In this document: one piece after another, positions 10,414 through 22,388 of the stretch
Layout of the letters: every line of letters begins with the position of its first letter
Numbering within the stretch: the first letter of the stretch is position 1
NCBI GenBank assembly: GCA_022702545.1
Contig: JAHRBC010000002.1
Span: 8,556,001 to 8,620,000 of the forward strand
Reading direction: 5' to 3'
Length of the DNA: 64,000 bases
Origin: Phycomyces nitens
Taxonomy: Eukaryota; Mucoromycota; Mucoromycetes; Mucorales; Phycomycetaceae
Translations under genes and position numbers: made by a program
Notes under the pieces: generated by a model
Database searches by the model: none
Told to the model about the DNA's origin: nothing
The model's input: the letters and a program-made list of their open reading frames with translations, nothing else

Positions 10414-12861
10414 ATGTCTGATGTACTGACTCGTAAGTACATCACCTTTTTTGTGTCGAGCTTTGGAATGAAAAAATTATATGTTTTTAGTTATGGAAGA
10501 CTTTATTAAGGCTGAAAGATACCCCAGCTTGGTCAAATTCTGTGCTGCTCACGAGAATCCTATTAAGGCATACATTAGTCATTTCGAAAACGCAGTAGCG
10601 GCAAAAAAAAATCTACAAGTTAAAATGAAATTAGCTTTTAATAATGTGCACGGAAAAAAGAAAAGAGGCCCAGGAGTTGAGATAAACCTGGAATCATTAT
10701 ATGCTGAAGCAAAAGCTGTGGATGCCATCACTATAGCTGGTTGGGAAAGCTTGGCTATCTCTGTTCAACAAGCAAAAGAAAAGCTTATTTCAAATCAGGT
10801 CAGCTTATAAAATATGCAAAAATACAAAATTGCACCTACTAATAATGTTTAATAGAGAACTGAGGGTCATGAACATAATAATGCTGATGTTGAAAGCGCG
10901 AGCAGCACCCAAGAAAAAATCGTTGATACTTCCAGTGAACAGAGTTATGATGAGCAGGATGATTCTAGTATACTACAGCAATACTATAAATATAAAAAGG
11001 CAACTGAAGTTTCAGCAAAAAAACGAGGTTTTTATGTTGATGGTAACCTCCATGAAATCCTGTAAGTTTAATACTCCTAGTTGCAAAAAGATCAGCATTA
11101 ACATTAATTGTATAGTTGCTTATCGGACGTTCTATTTTTGAAAGAAAATGAATATAGCGATGAGCAAATCAGTCATTTTGGGGCTACAAATTTGGATAGA
11201 CTACGAAGTACTTTAGCCACAAAATACATGGATTCGAAGGTGAAATTTGATACCAATTTATATAACCAAGTATCAGAAATATTACGGGTAAGACTTGGTG
11301 AAAAGATAGTTTTTATGCATTATTTAAGCGTTGATAATTGTTTTTTGTTTCTCCATAGGATTTCCGTTCCCAAGATGGCACACGGAAAACAAAAGAGAAA
11401 CTCAACGAGTTGCTAAAAGAAGCTAGCGATGATGACTACAAATTAATCGAAATTATAATCAACTGGTGAGTTCTCAAAATAATTCGATAAAAGTAAATGA
11501 CTCACATTGTACTTTTCATTATGGTAAGAATAGCTTCAATAAGCTCCCTCTTTTTACCCGGATGAATGAAGAGATTGGTGAAGCAGAGTTGCAAGGAAAC
11601 TACATTGATCCCATAGTATATCCCATGTTTCACAATCCACAGGAGAACATATATTTTCGATGGTATATGAATACGTTGCACTGTTAAAAATTACATTCTT
11701 GACTAATAGTTTATTGTATGTATTTTCCTACTAAATAGAGAGGTTTGGGGATTTTATCTTCACATTCACATTGCGTGTAACTGTGACGCGATATTCTTTA
11801 TCTTCGCTTTATCTTCACTTTATATCTTCACATTCGCTCTTTAGAAAATGTGTTTAAAGTATGACAAACATCAGACACATAGTATCTTTCTTTCTTCAAT
11901 TGAAAACACTTTATTCTATTAAAGATGTCTTGTATTATTTATTTGCAAAGGACTAGGATCGTTTAAAATAACGTACAAAACGCATTTCCTAAATATTTTT
12001 GCGTTTTGAACTTGTTATAAACCCTTTTTTTATTAATTGTATCTGTCAATATTGAATCACAAAACTAACTCAGCACGTATTGTGTTCATATTTTTGCGAT
12101 ATTATTGGATAATGAAGTGACACAACAAAGCGAAAATAACGAAGTTATCTTCACAAAATGTGAAAATATCTGAGTTATCTTTGCGTTTTGGTACGACTCT
12201 AGAGACTAAACCTTAAAATAGATCGCCTTTTATGGAAATGTGAAAGTGAATATAACGGCCCCAAACCTCTCTAATTAGGTTAAATAGGCAAACCCCAGAT
12301 ACGGAAACACGAAGAACGGATGGTCACATTTACAAAATGAAGCAAAGAAGAATTGATAGCTCAATAGGTTTCGTTGAAGTTAAACCTGAAAAAAGTGATT
12401 CAGTCAAGAGACATGAAGATATGATTCGGCTGGTCGCCTTTTGTAAAGATGCATTGGAAAAGCAAAGTAGAAAAACTATGATTGCAGTCCAAGTTGTTGG
12501 TAAGAGTTTACAGGCTGATGAGATGTGTCAAGTGATTTTCAAACTTTCATAACTTTACTGCACCATTTCTCATGTTGTAGGATTTTATATTTCATTCTAT
12601 ATCTTTGTTTCCGTAGATGGATTACATTTAATGGTTGAGCTTTATTCCTTCGAAATGGCAAAATATCTTGATCAACTTTCTCACTTACTCAGCTCGTTCG
12701 ATAAATTAAAGCAAGTTATAATTTGCAGCAGGGATAACTGTGTTGAATCTCAAGGTAGTGCCAGGAAAAGAAATTCTAGTCTAGATATATCAGAACTTCA
12801 TCGGATTATCAACATTAAGAAACCAAAAGGTTTAAGAACATCCCTGTCGTTCAAAAAATAA
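10414..12861 (+). CDS. Eight-exon host-like gene, 477 aa, unknown function
   Basis: Model: exons 10414-10432, 10491-10798, 10856-11061, 11116-11287, 11359-11465, 11534-11662, 12288-12499, 12581-12861. All junctions are GT..AG and total 478 codons with no internal stop. Intron 2 carries a TACTAAT branch-like site. Introns are 54-89 nt once the MITE in intron 6 is ignored. The product has a helical N-terminus, an acidic middle, and a C-terminal part with TDGHIYK followed by GFVEVKPE and then a long helix. The spaced D and E-x-K could be a PD-(D/E)XK-like nuclease core of the kind seen in large families of fungal orphan proteins. I do not recognise a specific family. It is the only gene here not obviously inside a mobile element, but it could belong to an unseen one. 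Confidence 0.72.
11738..12271. mobile_element. MITE (534 bp) with GAGAGGTTTGGGG terminal repeats in intron 6
   Basis: The ends GAGAGGTTTGGGG and CCCCAAACCTCTC are perfect 13-bp inverted repeats. Similarity continues further in (TTATCTTCACATTCACA against TTATATTCACTTTCACA). TA is duplicated on both sides (11736-11737 and 12272-12273), as for Tc1/mariner elements. No coding capacity is seen. Removing it leaves an 89-nt intron. Confidence 0.87.
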
Positions 12862-13316
12862 TTTATATTTTCAAGCAGAAAATGTTTCACATGTTACTAC
12901 GCTGTATACCGAGTTTTTATATAATTACTTATTTGCTTTTATACCAAGTTTTTATATAATTCTCTCTCTTTATCATTATTTTATCCATATTCATATTCAT
13001 AGTATTATTTTTATATATTATAGGTACAAAAAAATTATAAAGAATAAAGAACAAACATTGCTGTAAGCTCCACATAAACATCAGCACCGGATCTTTGGTT
13101 TGTATATTTGTTGCTCTGGAATCTCACCAACTTTACGATATGGTTCACTTTTGTTCCAGGCGTGCGCGAATTGGTTCTCAAATTTTCGGTAATACAGTCA
13201 GGATTATTGAAATTGGCATTTTCTCAAAAATAATTGGCCTAAAGCCAGAAATAAATGTCTACTTTAGAAAAATAAATGTCACAAGTTTAGATTATTTTTA
13301 TCATTCTGTCTAAAAA
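12862..13316. other. Gene-free AT-rich interval
   Basis: It contains a short direct duplication (ATACCGAGTTTTTATATAAT and ATACCAAGTTTTTATATAAT, about 12908 and 12942) and an unconvincing 72-codon open frame at 13095-13313. Nothing else was recognised. Confidence 0.5.
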
Positions 13317-13318
13317 TA

Positions 13319-14995
13319 CAGTCGTTACGGAAATCATTGTCGTTTTAAGAAAGGTTATATTGTCGTTTTTAGTTATCTGTATTTTCGTCTTAATTTTCAA
13401 CTTTGATGACAGCAGTATATCTCTAAAAAACAGGAAATGGAACGATTACATAGGGGTCTTATTAAAACAATTTCTAATTTGATGTTTAGAGTGATTAGCG
13501 AAACCGTAAAGGTCACTAATCAAAACTTGATTACATGCATCGGCAATTCTACTGGATAGGTTCTCTTCACTCATCATACGATCTCGTTTAAGTTTTCTCT
13601 TAACTAAAGCCCAAAATTGCTCTATAGGATTTAGCTCTGGTGAATAGGGCGGTAAATGCATCAATTTGTATCCTCTCTTCTCAATCTTCCGCTTCATCGG
13701 CTGCGATTTATGAATTGATGCGTTGTCTAGTACCAGATAACATCCTTTTAACTTCTCATCCAAGTCCATTACATCAAGTAACTCGTTTATAAACTTAATG
13801 AAGTGAGCGGTAGTAGTACCTTTAGGGGGATTAGCTTTATTCTCTGGTGGTGGTGAGGCAGCTCTCTTTACCCCTTTATTAGTTGTTTTCCGCTTTTTAG
13901 GGGTTTGTTGACCCAGTAGTTCCTTCTTAGAAGGAGGCTTTCTTAACTGAACAAGAAGGACACTGTCTGAGTGAATGGCACCAATGATTATATGCAAAGG
14001 TGATCTAGTTTTTCGGTTTTAACACGGGAACGAGTTCCAGCAGCAGATCTTGCATAATTAAATCGCATATTAACATGAAAGCCGGTTTCATCTATGAAGA
14101 CACAATTTCTTGTGAAGTCGAGATCAGAGTCTTTCCATTTCATAAACCAATCGAATCTTTCCTGCAAGTTTTCTGGTGAATTTCTTGCTTCTGCTTCGAG
14201 GGTAGTTTTCTTCATGGTGAGGCATAAATCATTTTTCAAATGATGGTTAAGTTGAGAGTTAGAAATGCTGAAGCCCTCAAATTCTACAATCAACATCTCC
14301 ATAATATCACTGACAATGATTTGGGGATCGTTGTCTATCAATTCGAGGAGGAAACTATCATGCTCCTCGGTAAAATTACTAGGACGACCTTTCATTTCAC
14401 TGTTTTTTTTTTGTATGGCATGGTGCCGTCTTCTCTGTACTGTTTCCACCATCTTTGTGCATTTCGAACATTAATTCCCATACTGCGTGCAACCCTGGCT
14501 GCTGCTCCCTTTTCTTGTGCACACTCAATCATTTTATCAATAAACTGTTCTCTTTCTTTATCGCTATAATTCGTGTAAACGGAGACTGTAGTTGTACGAT
14601 TTTCTGATTTAACACCATTTGTTACTTTGTCTACAACTAGCTTCTCGAGAGGCTTTTGATCAAGGTACGTCTTCTGATTAGTTAGTGTTTCCAAGACAAT
14701 GTTGGGGTCATTGACTTTAGTCAGGACATCTTCCATGGGATCATCTACTTTCATCCCATTCTCATCGTAAAGATTATCTTGTCCATCTTCATAATAAAAA
14801 ACACTTGACATTGTAATTTGAATAAAAGAAAAATACGATCCAGTAAAAGGCAGAAACAAAAACGACAATATAACCTTTCTTAAAACGACAATTTAACCAA
14901 CTCATAACGACAAATCAAAATTATAAAACGACAATTTATATTCAATCAGCGACAATGTATTTTTAAAAGAACAACAATGATTTCCGTAACGACTG
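13319..14995 (-). mobile_element. Tc1/mariner-type element, 1.68 kb
   Basis: Terminal inverted repeats CAGTCGTTACGGAAATCATT are perfect at both ends and flanked by TA (13317-13318 and 14996-14997). Further in, both ends carry GTCGTTTTAAGAAAGGTTAT, but on the right about 85 extra bases separate it from the tip. Short GTCGTT/AACGAC motifs are repeated within both ends. The enclosed transposase is frame-broken. Confidence 0.92.
13446..14811 (-). pseudogene. Tc1/mariner (DDE_3-type) transposase, two frame breaks
   Basis: Read from ATG 14811 leftwards. The N-terminal part has a helix-turn-helix-like segment (GAAARVARSMGINVRNAQRW). A frame break falls in a run of ten T (A on the coding strand) near 14402. 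The middle part has FIDETGFHVNM (first catalytic Asp). A second break lies near 13990. The C-terminal part has LVLDNASIHK (second Asp) and LPPYSPELNPIEQFWALVK (final Glu). Such enzymes cut and paste at TA. The homopolymer break could be a sequencing artefact. Confidence 0.88.
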
Positions 14996-14997
14996 TA

Positions 14998-15743
14998 TCA
15001 ACTTGGCTATCATATCGGGAAAAAGGAAAAAGGATTCCCCACTGAACGAATTGATTGACAGGGACAATTAAGGTTAAGAATCAGATATACCATTCATCTT
15101 GTTGATTACACCATGTAGTTGAGCCTCAGTGACGTCCAGATGACAATTTTTATTCAGTCTTTTTTTTCAGGACCATCTTTGTCAATCACAAGAGGTGTTT
15201 TGTTGTCATGGTAGCAAGATAACCCAGGACCACCTTTTTCAAGATATCAAATGAGCCCTAGAAACGATTGTGCTTTAAACAGTGCCTCTTTATGTATGCC
15301 ATGGCCAGTTTGCCAATAAAAAAAGCACATTGGTTATACTTGGCATAATTATACACTTATCCTTGCTGTCATTGTATGGTCAATCTACCAAGCAAACAAA
15401 AAAAACTCTTGTAAAAGATGGATCCACTCTACTGTAGCCTATCATGGCCGTCTTCAACTTTAATTTTAGCTGTAAAAACACAATTAAAGCAGGACAACAA
15501 AATGGTGGATAGTCTAGTAAAGGTTATATGTTGTATTTGATATCCTACACATCTAGGGTCCTTTTTGTGAATAGCCTACAAAAGGATATCTTCAAATATC
15601 AAGACATTGTCCCAAACGCACTTTATATGTTACAACAAATGGTAGCCAACACTCGATAGCGTTTACATACTAGAGCTTAATGACAATAAAGCATAGTCTA
15701 AACAGATTACTTTTTTCTTTTGATAAAATACAACGCTAATGAT
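14998..15743. other. Gene-free interval
   Basis: About 750 bp of mixed composition with no open frame above 60 codons and no repeat shared with the rest of the window. It may be old transposon debris. Confidence 0.4.
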
Positions 15744-15799
15744 TCGAACACGACGTTTCCGCTCTCGTACACGACGTTTCTCTCGTACACGACGTTTTT
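15744..15799 (-). repeat. Inverse block of the AACGTCGTG repeat
   Basis: Three units of CACGACGTTT separated by CCGCTCTCGTA and CTCTCGTA. It faces the direct array at 16057-16238 in opposite orientation, so the two form a large imperfect inverted repeat around a 257-bp centre. Confidence 0.85.
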
Positions 15800-16056
15800 A
15801 AAGCGCCTATTTAATATATTTTACCGGACTCATGAAAAGTGACTTATTGTCCGGCGTTGAGTAATACTATCTGGTCCCTAGCAGTTCAAAAATGCAAATA
15901 AATAAAATCAATTGAATATGTGTTAATTCCTACTAGATAGTACTGAAACATAGATATGGTGCAGCAGAAATATATATATATAGTATCATAATTATTTTTC
16001 ATACTTTTATACAAGTAATACATATAAAATATGTCAATTGAAAAAGCCGTGCACCA

Positions 16057-16238
16057 GAGAAACGTCGTGTACGAGAGCGAAAACGTCGGGTCCGAAAAAA
16101 CGTCGTGAACGAGAGAAACGTCGTGTCCGAAAAAACGTCGTGTACGAGAGCGAAAACGTCGTGTCCGGGAAAACGTCGTGTACGAGAGCGAAAACGTGGT
16201 GAACGAGAGAAACGTCGTGTCCGGAAAAACGTCGGGTT
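16057..16238 (+). repeat. AACGTCGTG array, about nine units
   Basis: Units such as GAAACGTCGTGTACGAGAGC and AAAACGTCGTGTCCG alternate irregularly every 16-22 bp. The same core appears at 32547-32780 and 37509-37545. There are no unique spacers, so it is not a CRISPR array. Confidence 0.88.
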
Positions 16239-16500
16239 TCACAAGAAAAGTTGTGCTTTAGTGGAAAATATGATGATGCTGTTTATATAAGCCAAATTCA
16301 CTGAAATGCAAATTTATATAATATATTAGACATGTATGTCAACTTTAAAGCACATTATCTACTATCTATTTAACGAGCAAATACAATCATAGCAAATATA
16401 AATAAAGTATTATGTATCACAAACAATTATGTGATTAAAATCAGTCTTACTTAATATCGTAAATATATCTTATCATAATTAGTTCAAAAAATAAACTTAA
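16239..16500. other. AT-rich spacer left of LINE copy 2
   Basis: No gene, repeat or recognisable motif was found. Confidence 0.4.
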
Positions 16501-16630
16501 TTTTTTTTTTTTGTATTTATTGGTCGGCTTCAGCAACTGGTACTGAGCAATTGGCTTTTTATGCCAAAGAAAAACTTATGGGGATACTATGTATGACAAG
16601 TAGAAAACGAAAGAGGGTAAAGAGAGAAAT

Positions 16631-19600
16631 CTAGTCTGTAAAACGTTGGATGACAACTAGTGCCTTGGCTGCAATCACACCCGGGAGAAAAGGTTGATTA
16701 TCTATAACGAAGGCCCAGTGAGCACGCCAGATTGCGTGTAGGGTAGATCCAACAATGAGAGCTTGTGTTTCTCTAGGACTAGTTGGGTCAGTGTATTCCA
16801 AAGCGGTAAGAAGAGTGTTTAGGTGTGTTAGCGACCAGCGCGGACACACTTTGGATAGGACTACACTCCATACGAGCCTCTTCCGAGGACAAGTAATGAG
16901 GAAGTGCTCTGGTGTGTCTACTTCCATCTGACAAATAGCACAGAGATCATCCTCGACGAAATTATTGGTCTTCTGAAAGACAAAGGCTCTGGTAGGCAAT
17001 CGCCCCCACAGGGCTTTCCACCAGACTGTACGGCTGTCGTGAGGAATGTTAAGTTTCCAGAAACGTTTCCACGCAGCACGGGAGAGGTTGGGTGTCTGTG
17101 TTTGGGGCTGTATGTAGCGACGGAAGTCGGATGTTGCGGCGTTATATAGAGATCTTTTGCCCATAGTTATACTTCTTGTGAGAGGAGAGAGGTCGAGAGG
17201 GGGTACCGGTGGTAGATCATTGTTCTGTAAGGGATTGTCAAGAAGGTGTACAAACCATGGCTGGTATTGTATGGTTTTGTCAGCGATCTTTCTCTGGTAT
17301 CTTCGTATTTTGTTCTTTCCCCGTCCCTGAAGTTCGCTGTTTGACTTGGAGATCAAAAAACCGCTTGGGGAGAGAGAGAAGGCATCCGCGATGGAGAGTT
17401 GAGCAACGTTGACGGTTTCTACATCGGTACTCACTGAGGACGAACATGTCGATGAGAGGGGAAGCTGAGGCTGGTAGATGGATGTAGACTAAAGTCTAGG
17501 TTGAGTGACGAAGGGAGTATGAGGGCGGAAGCCTGTAATAGAGGTCGCAGTGGAGATGGGCAAGAAGTAACTGGCCCGGGGAAGAGTAGGGCAGTTGCAG
17601 CAGAAGGAGATTGGAGATGTGTAGTGAGCATGAATTGTAAGTATGGAAATATGAAGGACTTGTTTGCTTGCGTGCGTCGATGTAACAGAGGGTCAATCCA
17701 TCGCAGCTGAAGCGCTCGTTGTTGCGATTGGGGATCAATCAATCCTAGTCCACCTACTCCTTTGGACAAACACAGGGCAGCCCAACTAGGGCTCCGAAAT
17801 CCCAAGGACAAGTAGGTGCGGCAGTGTTTCTTGACAGTATTGAAAAAACGTTCGTCAGTAGGTAGCACGTACAAAACATGCCATAGTGAGCTAAGAAGCA
17901 GAGAGTTGATGACTAGGCTCTTTCCCCGAATAGAGAGGCGTCTCTGTGCAAGGGATTGAGCATGTCTTTGGATCTTTCCGAGGATGCCCTGTCGGAATAT
18001 TTCGAGTTGGCGTGGGTGAGAGTGCAGCGGAAAACCCAGATACCGTACAGCATTAGCAGAATTCTTGTCATGAAGACATGTAATGTGGGCTTCGTCAAAA
18101 ACAGGACCCCAGTCAGGAACAAAAGTCCCTGATAGAGCTATGGCAACTGTCTTGCTTATATTGACTTTTGCGTTGGATGCCCGTCCAAAAATCTCGAGCA
18201 GATGAAGGAGAGGGTCTAGATCACGGGGAGCCGAGAGGTATACCAGTAAATCGTCTGCGTATGCCAGCACTTTGAGAGGCATAGGAGAGCAAGATGGCAC
18301 CGGCGGTGGAAGGAAGGGCAGGTAGTCGAATTGAAAGCCAGGCAATCGGGGAGAAGCCAAAATAGTGCGCAAAAGCGGTTCGAAGGCCAGGTTAAACAAG
18401 AGTGGAGAAAGAGGGTCGCCTTGTCGTAATCCACGACCTTGCTTAATAGGTGCGGACAAGTGGCCATCCACATTGACATGTATATTGGTAGAGAAGAAAA
18501 GAGAGCAGATGGTGTTAGCAATCGATTCAGGAATACCGAACAGAGAAAAACGCGCCGTAGGTAGTGTGGATGAACCCTATCGTAGGCCTTCTCTTGATCC
18601 AGCAAGAGTGCGACTCCAGGGTGTTTGGCGAGCTGTGCATGGTACATAGAAAGTCTAGCGAGGAGACCGTTATCAGCAATAAATCTATGTGCCATGAAGC
18701 CTGTTTGAAAGGTGTTAATGCATCGAGGTATGCAGGCCCGAAGGCGAGAGGTCAAAAGTTTAGTAAATATCTTTGCATCACAGTTGATCAAAGATATGGG
18801 TCTCCAATTCTTAAGATTCGATGTGTCTCCAGATTTAGGTAAAAGCACCAGCACAGTATTCAACCACGACGGGGGAAATGTTCCTGTTAGAGCCTGTTGA
18901 TATACGGAGACGGCCAGTTGTCCAACGTATTTGTGGTCCAAAATATTGGCAAGAAGAGAATATGGAAGTCCATCTAATCCAGGACTAGAGCCTCCGGGGC
19001 ATGTAGCCAGTATGTCGAGTAGACAGTCTATTTTAATATCAGCTTCCAGTCGTTTACCCTGTTTGGCTGAGATTTTGGTGTCCGAGGGAACGTTTCTGAA
19101 AAGAATGTCTGCAGCTCCATCATCAATAGGGTCGGCTGTGTATAAAGTGGTGTAGAACTCTCGAACGTGTCCTAACATTCCCGCAGTAGTAGGGAAGTCT
19201 TCTCCTGATTCAGGATCACGGAGCGATGTGAGAGAACGTGAGGAGTTGCGATGGCGGATAACTCGGAAGAAGTATTTAGACGAGGTCTCACCCTGTTCAA
19301 ACCACCGAATACCAGCCCGAAGGGCTAAGGTTTCAGTCCGGTGGTGTTGCACTCGAGACAGTGCGGCCTCAAGCCTAGGAACCTCTGAAGTATTATCATT
19401 GAGTATAAGCCGGGAGCGTTCCCGTTGCAGGTTTCTTTCGTTGTGCACTATGCGCCGATGATACTTGGCTGCATACGAGAGTGCGAGTAGCTTAATCGTA
19501 TGCTTTAAAGAGTCCCACTTGAGGGTTGGGTCCTGTATATTCGATAGAGAAGATTCGGCTGCGTCAAGGACTTGGTCAAGGTCAGTCTTAAAATCATCGT

Positions 19601-20348
19601 CTGCCAGGTATCTAGTGTTAAAACGCCAAACCCCCGGACCAGATTGACGAGAAAAAGGGATCGATATGGTGAGGAGACTATGATCCGTCCACACAGGGTT
19701 GACAAACTGGACTTCCGGAGCAGATATAGGGAGCGTAGGCGAGGTGAAAATAAAGTCTATCACAGTGCGTTGTCTTCCATTAGAAAATGTGGGCAAGGGA
19801 GGGGAGGTGGGAGGAGTGATGGCATCTACAAAATTATCTTGAAGATATTGCTGCCATTGGATAGGATGAGAGGAGTGTATATGAAAATTGCAATTGAAGT
19901 CTCCAAGAAGGATGACTGGCTTATCAAAGTTGCGAGCTGACAAATCCGTAGTGAGATTAGAATAGAAGGTTGGGCGTTCGTTGGGTTGACTGGGAGCGTA
20001 TACAACTATCACTGTGAATGGGTCTACTCGCAGATCGACATGAGAGACGTCTACAATAAGGACTCTATTTTCAAGAGAAGTGTAAATGTGTGAAAGGTTA
20101 AGAAGAGGATTGAAGGATACTAGGCCACAGTGTGGTGTCCACAAGCAGTTATGAGCTTGAAAACAGATTTTGAGCGAGTCGTATTGATCAGGATGTGCGT
20201 GAGTTTCCTGGAGAGCGAGAAGAGAAATTGGGGTCTGGAGGTTGCGGAGGTGACGGAATAGTAGGTGTTTTGACGAGTTTATATTAGAAGCAGAGCGTTT
20301 GAGACCTCTCACATTGAGAGTCCCTATTGTTATAGATGGTTTATTCAT
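16631..20348 (-). pseudogene. LINE copy 2 ORF2, broken
   Basis: Same domain order as copy 1: endonuclease and RT N-terminus from ATG 20348, RT core and YADD (on 18471-17431), zinc tail (17434-16631). The C run that is broken in copy 1 is intact here. Instead there is a private one-base loss in a T run near 18550 (five T against six). The break at 17434 is shared with copy 1, as is the GTGAGT sequence there. The two private breaks lie in homopolymers and complement each other, so the ancestral element was readable up to the shared junction. Confidence 0.9.
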
Positions 20349-21676
20349 AAATGTTTGGGGGTGGCGTTGTCGCCGGGTCCGGGTGGATGTCCAGTGTCAG
20401 TCTCGTCGTTCATCAGTGTATCTTTGTCGTTTTCTAGTTGTTTGATCGTGCTCTCCACTGTCGATATCTTTACTATATCCCTCTCCCGCAGGCGTCCAGC
20501 TTCCATTTCACGTTGTCGTTTGGATTCCCAAATGCTATCTTGGGAAGAACTACCCATTCCGGATTTCTGCATTTCCACGTCGTCGTTGGGTAGGTTCTGA
20601 TTTTCAGTGCTGGGTCGGTTTGCCGAATTTGCGGGATTGTGGTTACTGTCAATTGCAGTGCCTTTCAAATCTCTCATGTGAAAATCAACAAATTCAGGAT
20701 TGGCGGCAGCCAGTAGATCTGCTCGTCGTTTTTCTGCCAATTGAGACACTTTTTTGGCAAGGGCTTGTCTCTTTGCCTCCTCAATCATGACTGTGCGTTC
20801 AGCTAACAGTTCCTCTACAGTGGGCTCCTTGGGTTTATCATCATTAAGTTGGTCGAAATTGACACAAGTTGGATCCTTGGAAATATGACCGGCCTCACCA
20901 CAGCTATAGCATCGTACGGCAGGCTTGGGACGAGTAGGACATTTGGCCTTAAAATGGCCCTCTTTCCGGCAGTATCGACAGTAGGGAGGCATAGATTTCG
21001 ATCGAGTTTCGATCTTACAGTCTCCAAAAGTACCAGAAAGGTGCACCTCTCTTGTAATTGGAAGTGGATCCGGTATAGCAGTGGGGTCTATCAATACCAT
21101 AGCTTCTCCGCGGAAAAGCTTGTTGATGGTGTGATACACCCGGATGTGAGCAACTTTGCCAAAGGAGCGAAAAGCCTGCTCAATCGGAGTTTGAAGCTCT
21201 GTGTTTGTGCGGCACAGGGGAATGTTGTAGAGGTTTACTCTAATGAGGGGATTGTCTGTTGAGATCCCAGGCGATCCCAAGATCGTTTCGTTTTTAACCA
21301 CGATCCCGGTGGTTATAGCTTTAAGCCGACTTTGCTCGGTGTCTAGAAGCACCTCGGCAAGAAGATCTCCAGTTTTGGAGAATTTGGTGATCAAACCCAT
21401 TGCATCTGGGAATTGAGATGTCAAGATCTTCTCAAATTCATGATCGTTGACGATCTTCCGAAGATTAAAAACTACACATTCAGGGTTGAGAGAACGTGCC
21501 CAAATGGCAGCAGCATGGTCTTGAGTGACCAGCGATTCATATTCTGGTGCAGTAAAAAGTGTTGTTGGGACGTTTCGGGGTCTTAGCTTCCCTTTAGCAG
21601 GTACAGTTTTTGCTGCTACCTGGCTCCACTGAAGCACATCGCCTTCTCGGCGTGGTGTACTGTCAGTAGTCGACAT
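20345..21676 (-). CDS. LINE copy 2 ORF1 protein, 443 aa, complete
   Basis: Starts at ATG 21676 (MSTTDSTPRREGDVL). Residues of about 50-230 form the probable RNA-binding domain. Two CCHC knuckles follow (CRYCRKEGHFKAKC, CYSCGEAGHISKDPTC), then a long charged helical region. It differs from copy 1 at only a few residues (for example Ala for Thr in QALAKKVSQ). Its TGA stop overlaps the ORF2 ATG (ATGA), as in copy 1. The role is LINE RNA packaging. Confidence 0.9.
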   Translation of the reverse strand: MSTTDSTPRREGDVLQWSQVAAKTVPAKGKLRPRNVPTTLFTAPEYESLVTQDHAAAIWARSLNPECVVFNLRKIVNDHEFEKILTSQFPDAMGLITKFSKTGDLLAEVLLDTEQSRLKAITTGIVVKNETILGSPGISTDNPLIRVNLYNIPLCRTNTELQTPIEQAFRSFGKVAHIRVYHTINKLFRGEAMVLIDPTAIPDPLPITREVHLSGTFGDCKIETRSKSMPPYCRYCRKEGHFKAKCPTRPKPAVRCYSCGEAGHISKDPTCVNFDQLNDDKPKEPTVEELLAERTVMIEEAKRQALAKKVSQLAEKRRADLLAAANPEFVDFHMRDLKGTAIDSNHNPANSANRPSTENQNLPNDDVEMQKSGMGSSSQDSIWESKRQREMEAGRLRERDIVKISTVESTIKQLENDKDTLMNDETDTGHPPGPGDNATPKHL

Positions 21677-21833
21677 AGTTAAATTCAGGGCAATAATGTC
21701 CTGTATGTTTGTTTTATAACCGCTGTATATTCTTTTTGTGAATAATTTGGTTGCGGAGAAAGATGTGTTTTAATTCATAATGCACATTTATATTGTATGT
21801 ATAAAATGAGAAAACTCAAAGACTTTGTCAATA

Positions 21834-22388
21834 GAGACATTTGGGGATTAAACCCAGATAGCGTCAACTACTATAAAAGGAAATTTGCGCCGAATGTTAC
21901 ACGAAAATAGCGACAATTCGAGCAGATTTCATCGCTAATAGCGACAGTACAGGCGTTATTCTGCTTTTTGAAATAAACCAATCAGATATGTTATAGTCTG
22001 GCTTGTATATCGCCGAATATAATGCAAGTTTGAAAGTTTGCTCATTAAGTGGTGTATCGTCTTCTATAACATGTTGATTCTCATTATTAAAGACTCTGGT
22101 ATTACCAAAGATGTTACCAAGACGTTCTACATTGAATCGGTAGAGATTTTTGCAAAATTTGTTTCCATATCCTGACATTTTTGTATATGTATAAAACGCA
22201 AAAGAGGAAGAACTATAATCTCAGAATGTATTTTTTAAATTACAGTCACTATATTATCAAATTACATTGCCTAAAAAATTTCTTAAAACGGATAGCGATT
22301 GAAAGTTATGACGACGTCTCATATTTCTAAAATAAGGATTGCGATAAATCTGAAATTTGGGTGTCTGGGTTTAATTCCCAAATGTCTC
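21834..22388. mobile_element. MITE (555 bp) with GAGACATTTGGG terminal repeats
   Basis: Its ends read GAGACATTTGGGGATTAAAC and, inverted, GAGACATTTGGGAATTAAAC, with the match continuing to CCCAGA. TA flanks both sides (21832-21833 and 22389-22390). The tips share the GAGA and TTTGGGG pattern with the MITE at 11738-12271 but belong to another family. A 93-codon minus-strand frame inside (21897-22178) has no recognised product. It lies at the left edge of MULE A. Confidence 0.82.

Larger units (their letters stand above)
16501..21700 (-). mobile_element. LINE copy 2, near full length, inverse orientation
   Basis: A run of twelve T at 16501-16512 is the poly(A) of a minus-strand LINE almost identical to 1-4492. 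ORF1 is complete here. The right edge (5' end) is uncertain; a short 5' UTR follows 21676. I could not find a convincing target-site duplication. Confidence 0.92.

Noticed and set aside
16501..21780. Target-site duplication of LINE copy 2
   Set aside because: No matching direct repeat of useful length could be seen next to the poly(T) and beyond the 5' end.
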